A stretch of 64,000 nt of DNA from Leptodontidium sp. MPI-SDFR-AT-0119 (lineage: Eukaryota; Ascomycota; Leotiomycetes; Helotiales; Leptodontidiaceae). The position numbers and the translations under genes were made by a program. Below are positions 43,969 to 54,625 of the stretch, piece by piece. The stretch lies in NCBI GenBank assembly GCA_020726505.1, contig JAHLEZ010000012.1:1488001-1552000 (forward strand), written 5' to 3'. Below the pieces are notes generated by a model. The model saw only the letters and a list, made by a program, of their open reading frames with translations. It ran no database searches and had not been told where the DNA came from. Each line of letters starts with the position of its first letter. Position 1 is the stretch's first letter.

Positions 43969-45472
43969 ACGTTGAGTTTCGAGGTGGCCGCGAATTCTCT
44001 TCCAGTTAGTGAATCGTTCGGCCAACGATCATAGCCCGATCTTCAATACTCAACTGAGTTGGTGTATCTACTAGAACTGGAGCGTCTGTAAAATGCAGAA
44101 CGAAGGGCGGCCTGAACTCGGTAGAAGAGCAGCACAACGCGGGGATGTCATTCCGCTCAGAAACGACAGTTAAGATAATCGAAATCTTGCACAACTTTAC
44201 TCTCATCTAATTGCATCGTCAATAGCGGCTCTGAAAGCGCCAGCCCGGTCTTCAGAGGAGTTTAAGACCGCTCGGCTAATTTTTGCCTCTCACTTTAGCA
44301 ATCTGCACCCTTTTTCTTCTTTAAGCGATCCAGACAACATCAATTTCCGACAATGATGACATCCGCAAAATGTTGCTCCGTCATCCTAAAAGAGACCATT
44401 CCTATTCTAAGCATTTCTTCCACAGGACTCAATTAGGACTTCTGGGGTGCTCAAGCGCAGCGAGGGGTCTTGGCTGAAGTAGGCTCAAGAGAAATTTCGA
44501 AACTATCATATCTTCCATGATACAGGTCCAGCAGTTAATTCCTGGTAAAAGAGCTCTTCTAAATCTAGAATTCTCTTCTTCGACGTCAGGGTCTAACGTA
44601 TCTACGTAGCTAGCGGAATCACATGATTTTGGCTTTCAAAGCAGTCGATTCATGTTTCCAATTCCAGCCGATGCGAAGGTTCGCCTCTATTCATTCGCCC
44701 TTGGCAGTTAAGCTCTTGTACTAGCGCTCTATTTGTAAGTTTAGGCACCCCTTCCATGTCCTTCATTCCGTCATTCTTGCGAAGTCAACTTCAGTGCTGC
44801 CAGTGATGGATGGCATCTCTCCTCTGAATATCTCACTTCCAAAATCTAACCTTGGTCTTCTATGGATGCGTTGATGCCAGTTAACGAATGAAAGAATCAT
44901 TTTAAAGCTGAGGCCCGAAAGCTGGGGAGTTCTTTTTACAGATAGCGGAGTGAAATTCCTCTATGATCCAGCTGCTGCCGATCAGTTGAGTTTCGGTATC
45001 CAAGAACACGAATTCGAAATGCTAGTACCAATTCGCAAGAATATCATCAAGACATGAGAAGTCAGGCCGAGATTCGTATGCCTCGATTTTTGATCTAGAA
45101 TACATACACTAGTTCCGATTGGTGTCTGTCACCTCACAGCAAGATGCATGAACAGATCTGCCTCGGTACCCATGCCCACTTACCAATGGCATAGGATACA
45201 TCAGACGGCATGGGCAGTATAATTGGGTGTTGCCTTGATCAGATAGCTTACTTTGGCAACCGAATACGCTAAGGGGTGCCAAAATCCAGCATGGTAGGTG
45301 TGGTTAGGGCATGATGAAATCAACCGTCTGATGTCGCAGGCATGACGTCAATGATGCCGATGGAGGTGTTCGCAGTAATATAAGTAATACTTGAGAAGCC
45401 CATGAAAAACCGTTCATTGTATACCAGCAACACAGCCTTCATCTTATCAAACTCCACAGAACATAATTTCAA
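43969..45472. other. 1.5 kb without a recognised gene
   Basis: AT-balanced sequence with only short frames on both strands. A TAATATAAG near 45375 may be the core promoter of the cutinase gene, about 95 nt upstream of its ATG. Confidence 0.4.
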
Positions 45473-46511
45473 ATGCCTTCCCTCAGCATCCATGCCCTTT
45501 TCCTCCTCTCTCTCCTCTCAGCAGTTTTCTCGTCTCCGATTGCATACCCACAAATCAACAATGCCACTCCGCAATCAACAGACACAACAGCTATAGCTCA
45601 AACAGCCGCACTTCAAGCTTCACAGCAAGCCACCGTTGACCCATCTTCAACCAGTCTCATCAACGGACTTCTAGCAGCCGTATTTATGGCTCCCGCAATC
45701 AACATGAAAGTGTCAGCACTGAGTGACACTCTCACAGCATTTGAACAAGGCATAGCCACCGTACTCGCAGTTGACACCACATCCTCTTCACCAACATGCG
45801 CTCCAATGATGGTCATTTTTGCTCGAGGAACTACGGAACCGGGCAACGTTGGGCTTGTGACCGGACCACCATTCTTTGATGCTCTGGAGGCAGTCATGGG
45901 TGCTGGTGCTGTTAGTGTACAAGGAGTGGAATATGGTGCTACAATAACTGGGTTCTTACAAGGAGGTGATCCTGCAGGCAGTGTAGCTATGTGAGTTGTC
46001 GATTCATGGTCTTGAAGAGCTTGCTGATTGTATTCAGGGCAACCATGGTCGAGGGAACAGTGCAGAACTGCCCCAATGCAAAGATTGTCATGTCGGGATA
46101 TTCTCAGGTCAGTACTTCACCCGCTGCTTTTTCCAATGTCTTAGAAACAAAGATCTTGGATCTTGAGACTTTGAAAACACCACGTACTGAATTTATCGAA
46201 AAGGGTGGACAGTTGATACACAATGCGGCGGCCATGCTTCCTTCTGCAACAATGGCAAAGATCAGCTCTGTTGTCATCTTCGGCGACCCAAGTAAGTTGA
46301 TGTTGTTCAATACCTTCCCCTTGAGCTGAGGCTAATACCCGTAGACAATGGAAAGCCGGTCGCTGGTGCCGACGCTGCAAAAACCATCGTTATATGCCAT
46401 CCAGGGGACGATATCTGCGACGGAGGTGATTTAGTGTTACTTGAGCATCTAACATACTCCAAGGATACTGTCCAGGCCGCGACATTTGCGGCTTCTAGAG
46501 CGAGGGCATGA
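45473..46511 (+). CDS. cutinase (CE5 family), secreted
   Basis: The exons are 45473-45990, 46038-46107, 46204-46291 and 46345-46511; 843 nt encode 280 aa. A signal peptide of about 20 residues ends in VFSS. A polar extension of some 85 residues sits before the cutinase fold, longer than the short propeptide of classical cutinases. Catalytic residues are visible: S195 in GYSQG (split by an intron after Gln), D247 in PGDDIC and H260 in LLEHLTY. The RGTTEPG oxyanion-loop block and Cys pairs are present. Cutinases hydrolyse the plant polyester cutin and related esters outside the cell. The LEHLTY active-site segment replaces the more usual HxxY layout only slightly. All exons join in frame. Confidence 0.88.
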
Positions 46512-47113
46512 GGCAAGTTTTGGAAGTCGAGAGAAAAACAAAGGTACAGTACCGACACAGGTTGTTAGCGGGTAGCATAGGGAACTGGTGGTATTATTTA
46601 CTTTGGTAGCGTTGGAGTTGGTTAAGCGAACTCGCAAATAGAATAACATATATATTGAGCATGTAATTCCGGAAGGAATGGAAAATTTACTGTTGAGCGT
46701 AGGACGCGTTCTTCCACACCAACTTCGAGTCTGGAGGGGAAGGGGTGACGTACCGAAACAAGAAGCACCAGAACAACAAGAACGAAAGAATCACAGAACA
46801 ATGAAGATGCCGAAACTTCAGCGGCAGACGAATTGGCGGATTGTTTTTTTTCGAAGGGCACTTCGAAGGGCACGAGCGGTACAAATTGCTGTAAAGAAAA
46901 GCTGCATAAATCATTGCCTCTTATCAGACATCTATGGGTATATGCTCATTGATGCAAAAAAAGGGTCCCCCATACTCCAAACATACAATGATGCATGCAT
47001 CCTGGAACTCCGTTTCCTCTGTTCCAACTGGCCGAGAGTCGAGGGCTTTGCACAGCGACCGCTTCTTCTATCCCTTGCTAGTGACTGTTCCTTGCTAGTA
47101 ACTGTGTCGCTGC
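46512..47113. other. intergenic, no gene recognised
   Basis: 3' ends of two convergent genes. Overlapping frames on both strands (46622-46914 minus, 46678-47181 plus) have no domain. Confidence 0.35.
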
Positions 47114-48073
47114 TTATGATAATGTGGCTTCCGAACCACTTGCTTTCACAACCCCGTCTTTGGAGTTTTGTGCTGGCATAGCAATAGGCTGACCCCTCGC
47201 TTTCGAAGTTATAGCAACTATCTCTCGAAGCATCAATTCCCTGGTATCGCGAGCCAAGTCTTCGACGTCTGATGGCTGTAGTCCTTTCGTTTCGATTGGT
47301 TTTAAGACTATGAGAATCAGCAGATATTCAAAATGTGACATCAGATGAGCCATACCTTTGACGGCAATGTCACCCGCCTTGAACTTCCACCCTGGCACGA
47401 ACAAAACATCCGAATAATTTGCAACTACCACTGGCACAATTGGCACCCCAGCTTGGACCGCCAAATGGAAAGCACCTTTCTTGAAAGGCAGCAGCATGGG
47501 CTCTTTCGCATAGCTTCTTGTGCCCTCCGGAAACATATAGACACTCTGCTTCTCCCTTGTAATCTCTTCCGATGCTCCTGCCAATGCGTTTCTTGCATTC
47601 GTAGAATTGGCCCTGTCAATGAAGACTGTGCCGGATAAAGACATGAACCAGCCCAGGAAGGGCATGCTCTTCAGCGATTTCTTCGCAGTCACTGAGCAGT
47701 GATGGGGAAATATGCATCCTAGCATCAACACATCCAGTTCACTCTGGTGATTCCCAATGAAAATCGCAGGCCGTGTCTTATTGAGGTAGTCGTTCGGGTC
47801 GTCGATCGAGAAGGTTATGCCAGTCGTGTACCGCATCAAGTGCTTGAAGAACCGCCCTGTAGCCCATTGTGAGCTCCTACCATGGCTTACCAGGCGCATG
47901 AGAACAGATATCAGGACTCCGTATGAGGCGGCCAGTAGGAGAGAGGCATACGATGCCAGGAGGAGGCCGAAGAAGCCTGCTGCGGGGACTCGGGAGGACA
48001 ACATGACGAGGAATACGGTGAGGCCAAGGTATCCGATCCCAAAAGCGCCGAGGTAGTAGAGGAAGCCGGACAT
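47114..48073 (-). CDS. 1-acyl-sn-glycerol-3-phosphate acyltransferase
   Basis: The exons are 48073-47356 and 47307-47114, giving 303 aa. The 48-nt intron at 47355-47308 is open and a multiple of three, so unspliced mRNA would add 16 residues (MAHLMSHFEYLLI-type); GTATGG...CATAG borders and the family's VKVLKPIETKGL junction show it is an intron. Three hydrophobic segments occupy residues 1-65. The acyltransferase motifs are N108-H-x4-D114 (NHQSELD) and F181-PEGTRS187, with VPIVPVVVANY after them. The enzyme makes phosphatidic acid from lysophosphatidic acid at the ER or lipid droplet. The size equals yeast Slc1. The gene is divergent from a PdxT-like gene, 320 bp apart. Confidence 0.92.
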   Translation of the reverse strand: MSGFLYYLGAFGIGYLGLTVFLVMLSSRVPAAGFFGLLLASYASLLLAASYGVLISVLMRLVSHGRSSQWATGRFFKHLMRYTTGITFSIDDPNDYLNKTRPAIFIGNHQSELDVLMLGCIFPHHCSVTAKKSLKSMPFLGWFMSLSGTVFIDRANSTNARNALAGASEEITREKQSVYMFPEGTRSYAKEPMLLPFKKGAFHLAVQAGVPIVPVVVANYSDVLFVPGWKFKAGDIAVKGMAHLMSHFEYLLILIVLKPIETKGLQPSDVEDLARDTRELMLREIVAITSKARGQPIAMPAQNSKDGVVKASGSEATLS

Positions 48074-48393
48074 GTCTGATTCGAAACTCTTCGGAGGACT
48101 TGGAGATATTTTGGCAGCAGTAGAGACCCTCTCATGGAGGGGAGAGAGCGAATTTCATAGACGGAGGCGTGGAAAGTGTTGAGGAGGTATGGCCGGGGAC
48201 CGAAAGCGCAAGCAATTTTTGGTGGAAGCGCCAAGACGCTACGTAATTTAAGGTTGTTCTGATGACCAGCGAGCGCTAGCCGAGTCCAGGCCCTTTGCCG
48301 GGCTTCGGAAGTGTCAGCGGATGAAGATTTCTCATCCTCACATGTGTTGATCTTCGAAATCCGGATTTTAACCCAGAACACCTTCTAATCAAG
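48074..48393. promoter_or_regulatory. bidirectional promoter region, AGPAT / PdxT
   Basis: 320 bp between divergent ATGs at 48073 (minus) and 48394 (plus). No TATA box, as is usual for housekeeping pairs. Confidence 0.5.
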
Positions 48394-49298
48394 ATGGGAT
48401 CGACGGAGCGTGATGTGAATATTACCGTGGGGGTGTTGGCTTTACAGGGTGCTTTCAATGAGCATGTGCAACTTTTGAGACAAGCGGCTCGGATCCTGAC
48501 CACCAAAGACAGCATCGACAGAGACTGGACTTTCAAAGAGATCCGGACCGAGGTGGAACTGTCATCATGTGATGGTCTGATCATACCCGGGGGAGAAAGC
48601 ACAGCAATATCGCTGGTGGCACAGAGATCAAATATGTTGGAACCTCTTCGAGATTTTGTCAAGTGAGTCATCGTTGAGATTTTGATACTCGAGGTAGTAT
48701 ATACTTATATCAACATAGGGTTATAAGAAAGCCAACATGGGGGACATGTGCTGGTCTGATATTGCTAGCCGAGTCTGCAAACAGGACAAAGAAAGGGGGC
48801 CAGGAGTTGATTGGTGGTCTGGATGTTCGCGTCAACCGAAATCACTTTGGCCGTCAAATCGAGAGTTTCGAGGCTGAATTGGATCTTCCATTTCTGAAGC
48901 AGAACGATTCTAGTTCGAGCCAAGAACCATTCAGAGCCATCTTTATCAGAGCTCCAATCGTCGAGAAGTTGTTACCAACTGGTTCTGGCGTCCAGGAAGG
49001 AGAGGCGAAAGTCGACGATACGGTCATTGCACCATCCAGACCTATCGATGAGAGTGTGGCAAAGACGATCAACCTAGGAGATGTTGAGATCATGGGAACT
49101 CTACCTGGGCGTACTGCTGCTATCAAAGATGATGACACGAAGGGAAAAGTGAACGCCGAGACAGGGGACATTATCGCCGTACGTCAAGCAAACGTCTTCG
49201 GCACGAGTTTCCATCCAGAGTTGACGGGTGACCCAAGAATTCACGTATGGTGGTTGGAACAAGTTGTAGAATCTGTGATTCAAAGAAGGAACCCTTGA
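48394..49298 (+). CDS. pyridoxal 5'-phosphate synthase glutaminase subunit (PdxT/SNO)
   Basis: The exons are 48394-48662 and 48719-49298; 849 nt encode 282 aa. Class-I glutaminase features are GVLALQGAFNEH at the start, IIPGGEST (66-70), nucleophile C100 in GTCAGL, and H255-P-E257 in TSFHPELTGD. NRNHFGRQIESFEA is the PdxT signature. It releases ammonia from glutamine for the PdxS/SNZ synthase to make vitamin B6. A charged insert of about 50 residues (roughly 180-230) separates the core strands and makes it longer than bacterial PdxT (about 190-200 aa); fungal members often carry such inserts. All catalytic residues are present. Confidence 0.94.
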
Positions 49299-49459
49299 AT
49301 TGCTCTCCTCACACGAGTTTTCCTGACCATATTTGAATATCCTCGCAGCCACGCATGAAAATTCAGCACATGTCATTTCACCGAGAACTTAATATCCTCA
49401 CTTCTCATTAAAAGACTACATTTTTTTCGACACACATCCCTGACAGCAACAGATAAATC

Positions 49460-50390
49460 TTAGCGCGCGCCAAAAGGCGAAGCACCAGGATTTGGAGATC
49501 GACCAAGATCCGCGTTTCCCGAGTCGTTGTGTGTACGCTTCATGTGATCTCGCAAGTTCCAATGACGTGGGAACCCATTACCAGCTCGGCCCCGTTCGCA
49601 TCCTTCGTAATCACAAAGGAATGGTTTGTCGCCGTGGCCGTGTAAGCCATGAGCTTCCCGTTCATGGCGACAGAAGCATGCAGTGCTGGGGAATCTCAGA
49701 TCCTGACAGGACGAGACCTTGCATCTGTAAGGCTTGAGATGAGAGTCTACGAACTTGCTAAGGGGGATGTCAGCCAGTGTTGATAATCTGAGCCTGAGTT
49801 TGACTCACTCGTAATTGCATTTGAGCTTTTCTGGGCGGTGTTGACAATTGGCAGTGGTAACCTTTTCCCAGGGGCAGTGATAGAGTCCGTCAGCCTGAGG
49901 GTCGACGTTATGGTACAGAGGATGATCTCTAGCAGTGTTGTTGAGGTCTAAGTTTGCCAGATCTTCGACGAGGAGAGGCTCCAGACTTTCCAATCTGGCA
50001 TAGGCTGAATTTCCTCTCCCTGGCTGTTTCCACTGTGCACTCGGCAAATTGTCAAAACTCCAACATTCTTGGTAGCAGTCGCCGATCTCTTCCGACTGGA
50101 ACGCCAACCCGCTTCCTAACCCATATACTTTGTTGGTAGATTGGTGTTGTTTCCAAGTCGTATCCTCCGTCATCCATGTATCCTGGGTCTTGCGTTCCGG
50201 GAAAATGTCGTCACCCTCTTTGAAGTGCTCGAGTCCCGTTCTTGCATTATCGCCTTGTGCATCGATTGAAGCATCCAGGCCCTGCTTGACATCTACGACA
50301 TAGTCATTTACACTGTATGACAATTAGCAATTGATTATTACTTGTGACAGTCTTTCCATACCTGTATTCATTAGACGAAGATCCGACCAT
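49460..50390 (-). CDS. C2H2 zinc-finger protein
   Basis: The exons are 50390-50362, 50312-49809 and 49757-49460, introns 49 and 51 nt; 831 nt encode 276 aa. The start ATG at 50390 is the first in frame with the coding exons. An acidic, unstructured N-terminal two thirds precedes three Cys/His modules: YHCPWEKV...CQHRPEKLKC, YRCKVSSCQDLRF with CRHEREAHG, and FLCDYEGCERG with RHWNLRDHMKRTH. This arrangement is common in small fungal regulators. It probably binds DNA; targets are unknown. No nuclear signal is obvious besides basic residues in the fingers. Confidence 0.8.
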
Positions 50391-51103
50391 CTCATCTGCG
50401 CATCCGAATGCAAATTGCATTGACATCTTTGCACGAAGAGTAGTATTTTTAGAAGCCTGGAGTATGAATTAAAGGAATGTATGTGATTTCCCGTTTGTAG
50501 ATAAATGTCAAAATCTTTGAAGGATCGACGTGGTTCGCCCTGTTTGTGGGAAAGAAGGAAGATGCCCGCCCGCTTGAATCGAACCGGGCGAAAGGCCGCC
50601 CGTGTGGTGTATCTACCTCGCACCCAATCAGCGTCGCGAAGAGTTGCATTCAGACGTATTAGGAGGGTTTGAGTGGTGAAGCGATGAGAGAAGTCTTTCA
50701 AAACAATCGCTTTTAGGAAACAAGGAGGGCTGTATTGGATATATGGCGTTTAGGTCACTACAAAATGTCCTGAGAGGTATAGAAGAGGCTCACAAATACT
50801 ATGTGAATCTCGGGGAAGCCATCTGCTAATCAACGGAGGCGAGATAATACAATTATCAAATGTTTTGACAGAGTTCCTAGGGCTTCCCCAACGACTTGCG
50901 GTTGACACACAAAACGGTCCCAACACAACCCTTGGTTTTTTTTAATTTTTAAATTTTTTTGAATGAACTTTAGCGAGCCATAATAAGCAACCCAAAATTC
51001 TTTCGCGGAGCCTTCCAGAAATTTCCAACTTCTACATACTATATATGTCAGTTCATGAAGGCACAGTTCAGAATAGACTTACGGAATAATTGCTGGTCAA
51101 TCC
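50391..51103. other. intergenic, no gene recognised
   Basis: It contains a T-rich run (50935-50960). A perfect GCCCG/CGGGC hairpin near 50565 resembles a tRNA T-arm only superficially. Confidence 0.35.
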
Positions 51104-51428
51104 TCAACTATCCCCAAATCGCGTCTTGAACTCATCGATCATTTGCGAAGCTCTAGCCACGTACGCTCTCTCCTTTTGGAACTCTCCTTGAGCGATTCGC
51201 TCCGTTATAACTGGTAGTGCATAAATATAACACTCCAGGTTGCTAGATTTGCGAGTTCTTTTGCTAGTAAAGGATAGCTGTCAGTCTTTTACTCTTTATG
51301 GCCAGATATGTACTTGTAAAGACTTGATAAAATGGTACTGGATAAGATACATACTTAGAAAGAACTGTTTCTGACTTTTGTGAATGCTCTTCTAGGTCTG
51401 GAACTGTTGTCTGGTGTTGTGTTGACAT
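51104..51428 (-). CDS. hypothetical 77-aa protein, two exons
   Basis: The exons are 51428-51355 and 51263-51104 with a 91-nt GT-AG intron; 234 nt encode 77 aa. The start is the ATG before STQHQTTVPDLEEHS. The second exon is helical and charged (CYIYALPVITERIAQGEFQ, then RASQMIDEFKTRFGDS). There is no signal peptide, Cys pattern or known domain. The support is a good donor, a TAG acceptor, matched phase and a consistent amphipathic helix. The function is unknown; it might be a small adaptor. Confidence 0.5.
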
Positions 51429-52067
51429 TGCGGTGAGTGCGACTTGGTTTTGATTGGTCTCATGAGAGAAGCAAACCGAAAATTGGAGATGAGAAACAAA
51501 GTTGTCCATTTTTATATATCCCCAAATTTCCATCGCACACTTACAGTCCATCAATGCATATAAATTTCTCGCAATACCTTCACAGCGTCTTAAGCATGCT
51601 CCTGCATTCGATGTGTATGTTTGAATCGAGAGGGTGTTTATCACGTGGGCGGCAGTACTCCAGCGAGTTAGAAGTGCAGATGGAGTTTTGCAGAAGTGTG
51701 CAAAACCACAGCCAGAATCCAGCCAGGCAGCCTTGTGAAGGCATTATCGTCCGCACACCTCTCGAAATTGTCACATCTGTCTAGCTACGAACCGTAACGG
51801 TATTGACAAGCTACATCGTTCGCGGAATTATCCCGGTGCCTCAAAGTTGTCAACCAAAAGCGATAGAGGAAGCTGATGAGAACCCTGCACCAAGGCACTG
51901 TTCTCTTCACCCAAGGAGATATTCGGCGAGATCAGGAGCTTGGAGCCCTAACGAAGAGACTGTGAGTCCTTGAAAGTGGGGCTTTTGGATGTGAGAAAGT
52001 CCTTTTATTGATACTCTATTCACAGGTTACACTCCACCGTTATTGCCACCTGATACAAGTTCCAGCA
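51429..52067. other. intergenic, no gene recognised
   Basis: Promoters of the divergent 77-aa gene and the Zn2Cys6 gene are expected here. The plus frame 51437-51784 lacks coding character. Confidence 0.35.
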
Positions 52068-54568
52068 ATGGCATTCTCCCGTCGTTCGACACCGTTATGG
52101 CAGGTTGACTTGCCGAATCGTCCTCTCCCTGTGATATCAAGAGATGACTCGGCATCATCACTGGTTGCCCAAGCTCTCGAGAACATAAGAGACAGTCCCG
52201 ACGGGAGTCAAAATCCGGATTCTGTCAGAATTCTTGAGACGGAAGTGACGAATATCTGGAGGAAAATCGAGGCTCAACCCACGTCTTATGTGATGACAGG
52301 AGAGGAGTTTCTTGTGTTCAGTTACTTCCAGGGCCGTTTCGCCGGGCACCAACATGCCGCCGCCGCAAGAAGACGGTATTGGGATCACTTGGAGCTGGCC
52401 CAAGGTGCTGACCGCGCGGACGTGAAGAATAATCGTGATTGCTATCTCCCATGCGAGTCCAAAGATCAAGACATAGGGATCACAGATAAGATGGACGCCA
52501 GCGATACAAGATGCCTCAATGCAGAGATCATCCACTCCCCGTCAAAGGCCTTTGCTCAGGAGATCCACAACTCCACTGGGAACTTCAATATACATGACGA
52601 CGAAGGAAGTATAGTCCGAAATCAAAAGTATCGTCCTAGAGCACTCGATAGCTCTCCAAGGGTGGTAATCAAACCCATGGAAAGCATGGCATCTGGGAAA
52701 CCGGTGCTAGAACGAATGTCGATGTTGGGTGCATCTTGTGGCGAATGCCATAGACGAAAACAAAAGGTATCTACCCCCTTCCTAGTTTTCTACGGCAATT
52801 CAACAAGAATCGTGCCAGGGGTGGATGAACGAACAATCTAGATAGGACTTACACTGCAACGACTTGTTTTGTGTTCTGCAACTAACTTCAGGAAAGTGCG
52901 ACATGCGACAGCCCTGTAGACATTGTGCTCGCCGGTATCCTCCTCCACTTTGTGAATATCGAATTAAGCGGCCACCAGTTCTAATATCGGGGCCTCAACT
53001 GTCTCCGACTTCACCAAGAAAGTCGCCCAAAGTAAGCCCTTCTGGCGATGGCCTTGACCCAAGTGCTACAGCCACAAAGATTTTGAAAGAGGAAGCAATC
53101 CCTTCTACCCCATCTTCACATGGATCCGCGTGCTCAGAAGATGAAACGGACTGGGAAGAAGACGAATGCCTAAGTTATGTAGTCGACAAAACATCCTCAC
53201 ACCACGTCCCGACTGCACAGCATCAGGTTTCTGAGAATATCGCGGACTCTGCGATGAATACAATCAAGCTAGAGCTGGTAGGCCGCCTAATGGACCAGTC
53301 GTGGGTAATTCTCAACCACGATACGAGCGGTATTCGACAGTGCGGATCTTCGAATAGCACCCCGGATTCGACTCCATCAGTCACCGAAAATACTTCGACG
53401 GAAAAGACGGGAGCCAAACGCCAACGAGGCCGTGCCAGAGATGAAGACCTAGATGAAGATAACGAGAGAAGTCCTAAAAGGAAAGGAAAGGGGCCAGAAA
53501 CGCAAGCAGCGGCAGACATCCACCTCAAATTCGCTTGTCCCTATCGAAAACACAATCCACGAAAGTATTGCATCAAGGACTGGCAGCGTTGTGTCTTGAC
53601 GCCTCACACAACAGTAGCGCGTGTCAAGTAAGTGTTCCTAAACAATCAGGAGTCAAGAATGCTTACAAAGATTCAACCAGAGCCCATTTATACAAGTATC
53701 ACCTCGTTCACCAGTGCCAAAGATGCGAAGAAACTTTCAAGTCCGAGGAAGAACTCGATGTGCACATCAAATCTGACGAAGGATGCCGATCCAGAGAGCT
53801 GGCAACACCCCTGGACGGAATCACCAGCAAACTGAGAAAGCAGATACAATGCAGGAAAAAGGCACATCCAGGTCAAACAGAAGAGTCCAGATGGAAGCAG
53901 ATCTATGAGATGATATTTCCTGGTGTACCTGTACCAGAGCCATGTAAGCCCTACGAGTCGGATTCTTTGGTATCTGAGTTCGTCACTTTCGTCACACTAA
54001 CTGACATATGAAACATTTAGATTTTGAACTACCCCAGGACCATGATGAGGGTGGAGCAGGTTCGCCAGCGGCCACAGATCTTGTTGCCTTCCATCAATAT
54101 CTCCGGCGAGTTCTGGAGGTCGAAGTAAACAATGAAGTTGAGCCTATTGAGGAGAGACTACGAGGCAGATTAATTGACATCATTGATCAAGCATTCTCAA
54201 GGTTTCAAGCAATACGGAGCCCAGACAACATACTTGCATCGCAGCCAGCTGGTACGATTGAAGAATACTCATTGTTCCAGAACGAAAAGCACCCTCGAGA
54301 CGTCGAGGAAAAATCACCACACCAGATTACCTCTAGTAAACCAAGCTCTTGTTCGAAGCCAAATTCTACCAATGTAAGCACTGTAGAAACAGGGAAATTC
54401 AGCAGAGTAGACGAGGCGGGGTATCCTCCAATTGAACTCTCAATTGGAGAGCATTTTACCCTACTTGAACCAACTGTACTAGAGAACGCGTCTTTGGAAT
54501 TCACCACAGACGATTTCGACTGCCTTTGGGGTCTACCCGAAGAGTCCATTGATACACAATCTCCTTAA
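52068..54568 (+). CDS. Zn(II)2Cys6 protein with additional degenerate zinc-finger region
   Basis: The exons are 52068-52766, 52897-53627, 53681-53943 and 54021-54568; 2241 nt encode 746 aa. A binuclear cluster sits mid-protein, not at the N-terminus: C224, C227, C234, C240, C243, C252, with HRRKQK between Cys 2 and 3. It is split by intron 1, whose acceptor is AAAG. A basic, acidic-repeat linker follows (KRQRGRARDEDLDEDNE). Then comes FACPYRKHNPRKYC with a trailing C-x2-C...H set (HQCQRCEETFKSEEELDVH), the degenerate C2H2-like block seen in many fungal proteins. The C-terminus is acidic. It is likely a nuclear regulator. The cluster after 220 residues of unknown sequence is unusual. The upstream in-frame ATG/TTG at 52008 is less likely. 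Confidence 0.8.
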
Positions 54569-54625
54569 TATATTTTGAAGAAAGATAATCTAGCCCATAC
54601 GAAGGTACTACTCTACTATATGTAT

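Noticed and set aside
46678..47181. 167-codon plus-strand frame between cutinase and AGPAT
   Set aside because: Runs into the antisense of the AGPAT gene and has no domain; overlapped by minus-strand frames of equal quality.
50540..50600. tRNA-like T-arm (GGTTCGATTC in a GCCCG/CGGGC hairpin)
   Set aside because: The loop is too long and no acceptor, D-arm or anticodon arm can be folded around it.
53223..53528. 101-codon minus-strand frame
   Set aside because: Antisense to the Zn2Cys6 gene's acidic linker, no independent evidence.
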